Source: Acanthamoeba sp. SK_2022b (Eukaryota > Discosea > Longamoebia > Acanthamoebidae). From it: a stretch of DNA of 16,185 nucleotides. Below are positions 7,723 through 14,402 of the stretch, in pieces (position 1 is the stretch's first letter; the number at the start of each line of letters is the position of its first letter). The stretch is taken from the NCBI GenBank assembly GCA_027943245.1, contig JANDJZ010000896.1:1-16185 (forward strand), in the 5' to 3' direction. The notes below the pieces were generated by a model that saw nothing but the letters and a program-made list of their open reading frames with translations, had not been told where the DNA came from and ran no database searches. The position numbers were made by a program, and so were the translations under genes.

Positions 7723-10603
7723 CTAGAGATCGCCCCCTTCTTCGGCAAGCGAGGACATATCATAGTCGTAGGACGATTTCTCCTTGGTGCCGTCCTTGCC
7801 GTCCGACATGGTTTCATCGGATTGGCTTTTGCTTGAGGCGCCCCTGATGATCGACATTGGTTGCCGCCAGTTGCGCAGCAGCACGCGCCAGAACACCAAT
7901 GGCTCCTGTGCGGACCCACTCGAGCGTCAGTACTGACCCGTCTCACGCTCACCTACAAACGCGCGCAGGGTCGAGCGAACCTTGGACAAGCCCAAGGAAC
8001 AGAAGATGATGACGCCCTGGCCGCCAAGGGTCATGGCCTGTAGGTACCACGTGCCCTTGTTGAACGACGTGGACAGCTCGCACTCCTCACCCGTCTCCAC
8101 GCCACACGCGATCTGATCCGCCACAGCATCCTCAATGTCGCTCTGTGTTCGTTGCACCAAAATAAGATTATAATAAACCAATAGATAAAATCTTTTTTTA
8201 ATTATTGAAAAAACAACAACGAACGATGGGTTGCGTACGGAAACGATCTCGCTGTAGACCCGGCGGATCGTGAAGAAGGCGTAGAGGAACCAGTAGCCCA
8301 CGATCAGGCCAGCCAGCCTAATGAGGTGCTCTTTGGAAATGACGGTCTGGCTGACCTCCTTTAGCCGTGATTGGACCTGTTGCCATGCATCGAGGTAGAC
8401 AGACAAAGTGAACGAATGTAAGGAAACGATCGAGTTGAACGAGGAGGTAAGAGGAAAGGGTACCCGCCACACTTTGAAGATGACGATCCCCATCAACGTC
8501 GTCCCCACCACGAGATTGAACATCACTGACCGCCACAAAGTCAAAGCGCATCAGTCACCAAGTCAACCAGCGAGGAGGCAGCAAAGGAGGATGGCGCTCT
8601 GCGACATACCTGGAGCATACCAGAGCCCCCAATCCCACGGAGAGGCGACGAAGCAGTTGTAGGCTCCCGCCGGGCCTCCAAACTTTTGGGCAGCCAAGCC
8701 TGGAACGATGAACCGGTTAAAATTCCAAGTGAGCTGGTTGGTTGGGGAAGAGGTTTGCGGCTGAGGTCACACACCAATCAATACGCTCAAGGAAGGCACG
8801 CCCCAACCAATCATGTGTGAACCGATGTTGAGCTGGCGTGCGACCCAAATCGGAGCTAAAGTGAGAATTGCGGTAACAAGTTACGGCCAATGGCGTGGGG
8901 GAATGAGAGCACCAGCATCTTGATACGGGCCGATCCCACCTTGAGCACGATGAACTGGAAGCCCGTGATAGTGAGCATAAGCCACCAGCAACTGCCGGCC
9001 AGGCCGCCGAACATGATCAGCATTCCTGACATTACAGTTTGAAGATTAATCGTACTGGCTTCCGCTGCTGTTGCTTATGAAGTAGCGTGTGTGTACCTTG
9101 GAGCACGCACACGACGCCCTGGCCGTTGTTGTCACGAGCCCCGTCGAACGTCTGAAGCACTGGGACGTCGTCCCACGTACAGACCGTTCTTTGGGGGCCT
9201 GCGCCAATACACCACACAGTGTTTGAAATGGTCGAAGCGAAAAGGGGGGAGACATCATCGATTACCTCCGACCAGCACGGGGAGCAGTACGCCGATGCTG
9301 CACACGAGAGAGGACACGGAGAGCCATATTTGGAATGAAGTCGGGAACCGACGTTTGTGTCGCATGAGGCTGTACGTGATGATCAGGAACAACACCATGG
9401 CGAACGATATAACTACATATCGGCAAACACACACGCCCATAAGTCGACCGCAGGAGAACCAAGACGCAGTGGTGTGAGTGGGGCGAGGTTGAATAAATGT
9501 CGACGTACTCCCGAGCCCGGTCAGGACACCGAACGAGGCGTCCCACTCGGCGCTGGTGAACATGGGGTCGGGGCACGGGTAGACGCACACCTGGTCGACC
9601 GAGCCTAGCGGCTGGGTCGGGTCGGCGATGGTGCCCTCCGGGTTGAACTTCAACGGATACGGACAGTCGGCCTGACTGTACGGCACCACCACTGCTCATC
9701 GTCGGTTAGGGTTTGCACGCAGTGTCAAGTGCGGCGTGCGCCATAAAGAAAGAGACACATTGGGGGTGGGGTAAAGCTACCTCCGGTGGCCTGCGATCCG
9801 TTGTTGCAGTTGTCGGCGGGAAAGAGCGGAGAGCTACAATTGGGGAGGAGCTGCGTCTTGTTCTGTGCAGCAAAGAACGCACCGCAAGCCTCCACGGCCT
9901 GGTCGCAAACGCTCCGACAAGGCGGGTAGTCTGCAGCAGCGGCAGCAGTGAATCAAGGGTCGAGATCGGTGAGTTTATGTTTACGCTTGTTGCAATGGAT
10001 GATGAGGGTGCGGTGGAGGCGTACACTTGAATTCGCCGTCAAAACTGCATTCGACGAAGCCTCCCCAGCAGGCGAGCTTGATGGCGGCGTTGCGGCAAGC
10101 CGGCGGCACGAACACGCCCAGCAGCTTTGTGGTCTCTGCCGTGGCTCGGTCCGCCTGTGCACAACACCAGCAGGCGCGTTGGCCGAACGGTCGACAGGAA
10201 AAGGCATAAACCACGTGTCCCAGAATAAACGGGTTGGAGAGATCTCTATCACAACGAGTCCGTTAAAAGGGAAGCAGGCAGTCGATAGTACCTGAGTGTA
10301 GGTTTGTCCGGGCAGGAGGAGGAAGTGAGGGTAGGTCACCACGCTGTCGCACTTGAAGCCGGTGGCGGGGGAGCCGCGATAGGGCACGCAAGCCTGCCCT
10401 CGCGCAGAGTCGGCCGACAGGCCCACTACTAGCACCACGAGCAGCGTCACTGCTCGGGCGACGCACCAAGGAGAAACGAAAAGCGGTGGAGGGCAAGAGT
10501 GAAGAAGCCAAGGTGAGTGCACGAAGGAAGAAAGAGAAGCGCAGGAAGGGAGATGGGCCGAACCATGGCCGAAGAAGAGGGTCTGCCTCCTGCCGTAGTC
10601 CAT
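7723..10603 (-). CDS. Frizzled/Smoothened-like seven-transmembrane receptor, 13 exons
   Basis: Exons: 10603-10292, 10154-10025, 9930-9781, 9691-9509, 9412-9266, 9198-9097, 9025-8927, 8855-8775, 8699-8610, 8525-8464, 8376-8239, 8142-7957, 7905-7723. They join in frame to 620 residues. A hydrophobic stretch (about 52-64, VTLLVVLVVGLSA) looks like a signal sequence. Residues about 72-187 form a Frizzled cysteine-rich domain with ten cysteines, in the order ACVPY, FKC, PPAC, LAC, VEC, PPCRSVC, EACG, PNC, DNC. Seven hydrophobic segments follow (for example FAMVLFLIITYSL, SCWWLMLTITGFQFIVL, LAGLIVGYWFLYAFF), with extracellular-loop cysteines at TVCTW, GVVC and AYNC. The cytosolic tail is Ser/Asp/Glu-rich; no KTxxxW motif is seen after TM7. 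Dictyostelium has a family of such receptors. The exact start is unsure, since there is no ATG close to the signal stretch, and intron 8856-8926 was chosen by phase. Confidence 0.88.
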
Positions 10604-10642
10604 CTGTGTCGAAATGCTCTTCTTCTTGGCCGTGTAGCCAGC
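10565..10642 (+). CDS. possible first exon of a small plus-strand gene, divergent from the receptor
   Basis: An ATG at 10565 opens 26 codons (MAEEEGLPPAVVHLC...) ending at a consensus donor GTAAGT. About 120 bases on, a segment with no stop (reading NSPRHKDAQTKLSSVEV, about 10800-10850) ends near another GT. A phase-compatible join exists, but nothing after about 10855 looks coding. It overlaps the 5' end of the receptor model by 39 bases on the other strand, so one of the two starts is probably wrong. No family recognised. Confidence 0.22.
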
Positions 10643-11143
10643 GTAAGTTTATTCCCATTGGTGCTTCTCCTTGGTACTTATCTCCGGCTGTGCTAACAAT
10701 TACCGCTGCCCTCTTGCCGCGGCCATTACTCTCTGTATTGATCAGATTCCTGCAAGCAGGCGCAAGGCACGCACCCCGCAGCGTCAAGTTTGACAAACTC
10801 ACCCAGGCACAAAGATGCCCAGACCAAGCTGTCATCCGTCGAGGTGATGAGGTACGCTCGCTGATCAGCGGGGCTTCATTCGCCTCCTCACCGCCAGTGG
10901 GAACTGGCCTCTGCGCGTTTTTGACGTGTGATTGGACCCCAAGAAAAGGATGGCGCAGGGAGAAGTGTTGGGCAGTTCAACGCTGGTGTCCTCATTGGGA
11001 CCTCCAGGTGGGGCCTCTTGTTAATCAGCGCCCTAATGCAGCTGAGAGTGTTCTCCCTGGGAGGGAGGAAGCTCCCTGGGAGGCCTAAATTACTGCTTTG
11101 CACTGTCCACAGCATCAGACCCAAGTAAAGGATTGCACAGGGC
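10643..11143. other. intergenic stretch with low coding potential and small repeats
   Basis: Apart from the candidate exon above, I see no gene. CTCCCTGGGAGG occurs twice within 30 bases (11053-11064 and 11071-11082); it contains the palindrome CTCCCTGGGAG apart from its centre base. A 44-base imperfect direct repeat begins here. Confidence 0.5.
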
Positions 11144-11160
11144 GAAGTGTCAGGCATTTC
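10935..11160. repeat. imperfect 44-base direct repeat, copies 10935-10978 and 11118-11160
   Basis: Both copies follow the pattern GACCCAAG.AAAGGAT.GC, then CAGGG.GAAGTGT and GGCA.TTC. About 36 of 44 positions agree, with one single-base gap. The repeat lies at the left edge of the CpG-free block, and two of the differences turn CG in the first copy into CA or TG-type pairs. It may mark an old duplication or element edge. Confidence 0.6.
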
Positions 11161-12188
11161 CCACCAGAAGCCCTAAGTGTTCAAGGAAATGAGACACTGA
11201 CTCATTTCCAAGTGATTTCAAGTGGTTTATGTACACAAAACCCAATAAAATCATAATAGTGTATGGCATTGGTGAATGTAAGAATGTGCAAAAGGGGCTG
11301 CAAGGTGCAGATGAAAGTCCAGTTGTTTGAGCAAAACAATGTACAGAACTGAAGGATGTGTTGTGTTTATTGAAGGTGGCTGCTGAAGTATGCCCTTGCT
11401 GTTGATGTTAATTGTCCATGAGGGATAAACTTGCCACTGAGGCTCAGGTGGAGGTACTTGGCTGGTGAGCACTTGTTCTCCAGCATGTGTTGAGACAAGA
11501 GGGCATGTGGCTTCCCACCCTTGTCATGCCACTCTTGCCCACTCACCATCAAGTCTCAATTATGTGTGAATTGGAAACAACAAGGCTACTAAAGGGGCAA
11601 TAAGAGGCAAGCATCAGTGGCATCATTTGGGTTTGAAACCCCAACCACAGTGCTCAGCACCATTTTATTGGACCAACAGTTTCAGATGTTAGTCTCTAGT
11701 AAGGTGTTGTATAAAAGAATTACTGCAGCATAAGAAACTACATCAATAAACACCATTGGAAGTTACAGAATAGCAGGCACTAAGCCCAAGTACTTGTGAG
11801 ACCTGTTGGATGTGCCAGAAGAAGAGTGGGGAGCTTGAGGCTGTGAATGCTGTGAAGGTGCATAGGATGACACTGTAGAGTGGAGAAGGAGGCAGTGATG
11901 TTGAGCATGTCACCATCATCCAGGCTCTTGACTAAAAAGTCAAGAAGCCAGTTGGTGAGGGAGCCAACATTGGTGGCACTGATGGTGGAGGAAGAGGAAT
12001 AATGTGATGGGAGAGGGCTGGTGCAATTCCACAATTTTGCAGGACTGCAACTATGGAATGCTGGCCAACATAGGGCTACCTTCAAATAAGGAACCTCCAT
12101 CCATCTCCCAAGATGCCCACCACTATGGTGTGGCATCCATCTCCCTTCAGACAACAGACCAAGCCTACAGGTAACTTCACCCCTGTTG
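11144..12188. other. 1045-base block with no CpG; decayed, possibly once coding on the minus strand
   Basis: Line by line there is not one CG dinucleotide from 11144 to 12188, while TG and CA are very common. Neighbouring genes carry several CG per 60 bases. The block is also less GC-rich. Two minus-strand frames look faintly protein-like: one ending at 11367 (segments HMLENKCSPAKYLHLSLSGK and GQLTSTARAYFSS) and one ending at 11780 (NWLLDFLVKSLDDGDMLNI). The latter opens from a non-ATG codon, so I do not call a gene. The likeliest reading is an old insertion that was CpG-methylated and lost its CpGs by deamination. Confidence 0.75.
11185..11209. repeat. perfect 9-bp inverted repeat with 7-base loop
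   Basis: GGAAATGAG (11185-11193) pairs with CTCATTTCC (11201-11209). It lies near the left edge of the CpG-free block. Function unknown. Confidence 0.6.
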
Positions 12189-12295
12189 CGCACTCGCCAA
12201 GCATGTCGACACACATTCCATACGGGAATCGATCCGCTCTTTGTTGGGCAACGCGCAAAGCAAAAGCTTGCAGCTACCAGCAAATTAAGTTAGCC

Positions 12296-12580
12296 ATGTC
12301 CTCTGCTTCGTCGCTCAAGTCTAAGTTCGAGGAGCTGGCCCGCCCGAAGGACCCCAATGTGGAGGAGGTGACTAAGACGTCGTGGGCCACCAGCGGCAAC
12401 TCAGGCGGTATGTCCAACGAAGGCAAGTTCCAGAAGACTGCGGTCGTGGTAGGCACCAAGAAGAAGGGTGGGCCCCCTTCCTCTTTGTGTAATGTTTTTT
12501 GTTTTTTTGTTTTTTGTTGGGGTTTTTAATTCCGTTCCACAGGACCCCCGCCCAAGAAGAGCCTGACCGACCTTCCTTGA
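12296..12580 (+). CDS. small lysine-rich protein of 69 residues, function unknown, 2 exons
   Basis: Exon 1 is 12296-12467 and exon 2 is 12543-12580, joined across a 75-base GT-AG intron with a long T-rich tract before CCACAG; the phase fits. The protein starts MSSASSLKSKFEELARPK, has a Ser/Gly/Thr-rich middle, and ends in a basic, proline-rich tail (TKKKGPPPKKSLTDLP). No signal peptide, membrane segment or cysteine is seen. High local GC3 and the clean splice make a real gene likely. The N-terminal LKSKFEEL helix followed by a basic/proline tail is reminiscent of small actin- or SH3-binding proteins, but this is only a resemblance. I do not recognise a family. Confidence 0.7.
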
Positions 12581-12695
12581 GCTGTAAACAAGGTTCATCA
12601 GAAGTGTAGATTGAAAGAAACAAACCCACCTCGCAGCAGACCAAAGTCCGTTAGGTTAGGGGAAACTTGCCACCTCCTCGCTATCCCAGATGACG

Positions 12696-12699
12696 AAAA
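12696..12699 (-). terminator. possible Pol III terminator of the tRNA-like gene
   Basis: TTTT on the minus strand, 14 bases past the end of the tRNA-like acceptor stem. A weaker CTTTC lies in between. Confidence 0.4.
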
Positions 12700-12713
12700 G
12701 AAAGTGAGCTGAA

Positions 12714-12782
12714 GGGGCGTGCAGGAGTCGAACCCGCGTCTCGGACTTTTACACCTGAGTAATGCCACTATACCAACGCCCC
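12714..12782 (-). tRNA. tRNA-like gene with an irregular anticodon arm (isotype not assignable)
   Basis: On the minus strand 69 bases fold in part as a tRNA. The acceptor stem is GGGGCGT with ACGCCCC (7 perfect pairs). There is an A-box-like TTGGTATAGTGG and a B-box GGTTCGACTCC. The T arm is GCGGG-TTCGACT-CCTGC with one G-U pair. The anticodon arm is abnormal: CTCAGG with TCCGAG gives an A-C mismatch, a terminal G-U pair and an 8-base loop (TGTAAAAG). The D stem has only three good pairs and competes for a shared base. No standard 7-base loop with U33 and a paired 5-bp stem can be drawn. It is either a pseudogene or an unusual tRNA. Confidence 0.6.
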
Positions 12783-13062
12783 TTACCCCACCGCCAACTC
12801 ATGTAGCAACAACATCGCGTCAACGCAACGCCGGTTTGTCCTCGGCGCCTGATAGGCTGATTATTATCTTCATTAACGCCGTGTCAGTTTTCCTAATGTG
12901 GGTCCGGTTCAGGGCCTGCGCGAGGAAAAGGAGATCGTGGAAACATTAATTCATCTGTTGGTTACGTGCTACGCCTCAAGAAGGCCTCCCTTGCCCTTGA
13001 GAAGAACTTCCACCGATGCGCGGCCGCGCAAAAAGTAGAACACGAAGCAGAAGAAAAAGAAG
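12783..13062. promoter_or_regulatory. upstream region of the F-box/GTPase gene and the tRNA-like gene
   Basis: No gene seen. It lies between two divergent transcription units and must hold the promoter and leader of the F-box/GTPase gene. The last 30 bases before the ATG are A/G-rich. A 14-base perfect palindrome sits 33 bases upstream of the ATG. Confidence 0.5.
13017..13030. promoter_or_regulatory. 14-base perfect palindrome TGCGCGGCCGCGCA
   Basis: All 14 bases are self-complementary, ending 32 bases before the ATG at 13063. It could be a dimer binding site or a very stable hairpin in the mRNA leader. No functional evidence. Confidence 0.5.
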
Positions 13063-14214
13063 ATGACCGCCGTGGAGACGTTCGACGTGCTGCTGCGGGT
13101 CTTTGGGTTCCTGGCAGAGTCGGATGTGGGTAGGTGTGCGCAGGTGTGCCGCGCGTGGCAAGAGGCTGCTGACTCGCGCATCATGTGGCACGACATCATC
13201 CTCCGTCTGAGGTACTACGCTTCATCCAACAGACTACATTACTCAGCTGAGTATTCGGCGTGCGCGCGGACAGCACCAAACTCAACGTCGACTTGAAGTC
13301 CCGCATCCTGTGCGAGGACGAACGAACGATGAAGATGGCGAACGAGTACAAGAAGCTCTATGTGGCCCACGCACGCCAGCTGCAGACGAATCTGAGAGGC
13401 GTCAGCGAGGTCCACAAGTCTCGCGATGACTACCTCCATCTACACCGCCTCGACCAAGGCCATCCCTACCGAGCCGTTGAGTTCACACTGGTCGGTGCCA
13501 ACGAGGTCGGGAAAACCACGTTGATTCGCTTAGGTTTGGGCCTATGCGGCGATGTGTTCGCTCGAACTTCGTTCGACTACCACCAGAATGACATCAGCAT
13601 CGACCACACGACTATCCGCGCGTGCGTGTGGGACACGCCCGGCCATCCTGCGTATGCACCACCAGGCCTGGATCTGGCCCACTAGCCCCGGCTCACGTGG
13701 CCGCCTCTCCTGTGTAGGTGTAACAGGACCGGCGTGTTGGTGCGAGCCGACTGCGTGCTTGCGTGCTTTGCCATCAACGACCGAGCGTCGCTGGACGCCG
13801 TGCGGCGCCACTTCGTTCCCGAGGTTCGGCGCACGCGGTCCAGCGTGGCCATCGTCGTCGTGGGCACCAAGTCCGACCTGCGAACTGCCTCCCCCGCTCC
13901 GAACGTGCTCGCCCCGGTCTCCGAAGGCACGCACAAACGCACGCATAAGCGGGCAAACGATGCTGACGCTGGGAATGGCAGGAGTGGGGCTGGCCAAGGA
14001 ACTGGGAGCGGCCATGTACGTGGAGTGTTCGGCCCGGTCGGGCCAAGGGGTGGCCCAAGCGTTCGAGCTGGCGGCCAAGCTGGCGCTCCTCGCGCCCCTG
14101 CCTGCTCCGGCCAACCGCAACAACCCCCCGCCCAGCAAAGCGCGCCATCACCCAACACGCCACCGCACGTCACGCTCTCGCCTGTCCCACGACTCACCGT
14201 GCAGTGTCCAGTAG
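13063..14214 (+). CDS. F-box / Rho-like small GTPase fusion protein with a CaaX end, 4 exons
   Basis: Exons 13063-13211, 13274-13651, 13718-13926 and 13982-14214 join in frame to 322 residues. Residues about 4-48 are an F-box (VETFDVLLRVFGFLAESDVG, VCRAWQEAADSRIMW), which would bind Skp1 of an SCF ubiquitin ligase. A charged, probably helical linker runs to about 118. The GTPase domain follows: P-loop GANEVGKT (124-131), switch I region RTSFDY (147-152), WDTPGH (169-174), GTKSDLR (225-231) and ECSA (260-263). ADCVLACF, DLR and PVSEG...LA...A.YVECSA are most like Rho/Rac. The tail (298-315) is Arg/His-rich and ends C319-S-V-Q, a CaaX box suited to farnesylation, so the protein is probably membrane-bound. 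Positions equal to Ras Gly12, Ala59 and Gln61 are Asn, Pro and His. Intron 3 (13927-13981) is GC-AG. At exon 3, an acceptor nine bases downstream is also in frame. Confidence 0.88.
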
Positions 14215-14310
14215 AAAGTGGAACCCCCCCACCCACCCAAAAGATCGTCTTCTTCTTCCAACGCTTGTTGTTGACGAGGGGGGTATTCATTGGTGGTTGT
14301 GGGGGGGGGA

Positions 14311-14316
14311 CAATAA
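14311..14316 (+). promoter_or_regulatory. AATAAA polyadenylation signal of the F-box/GTPase gene
   Basis: AATAAA lies 97 bases after the TAG stop of the F-box/GTPase gene and before the convergent Prp8 gene ends. The rest of 14215-14402 is C-rich, G-rich and GA-rich non-coding spacer shared by the two 3' ends. Confidence 0.6.
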
Positions 14317-14402
14317 ATTAACATGAGAGGAGAGAGAGAGGAAAGAGGGAGAACGGGGTGAGGTGCAAGTCTCGGTCTGGCCCCAAAAAAAAAGAACGTT
14401 AA

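Noticed and set aside
7927..8043. Stop codon of the receptor at 7927-7929 (tail ending ERETGQY)
   Set aside because: A GTAGGT donor at 7956 and a CACAG acceptor allow an in-phase join to a long plausible cytosolic tail ending at 7723, so splicing is preferred over the early stop. The unspliced form remains possible as a variant.
11629..11641. GGGTTTGAAACCC as a tRNA T-arm or SINE promoter box
   Set aside because: It is palindromic and B-box-like on either strand, but no A-box or acceptor stem lies at a proper distance.
11780..12283. 167-codon minus-strand frame in and beside the CpG-free block
   Set aside because: It opens from a TTG, not ATG, crosses the sharp composition border at 12188 and overlaps the promoter of the 69-residue gene. 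At most it contains a relic.
12648..12661. GTTAGGTTAGGGG, resembling telomere repeat TTAGGG
   Set aside because: Only about one and a half imperfect units inside ordinary intergenic DNA; no array.
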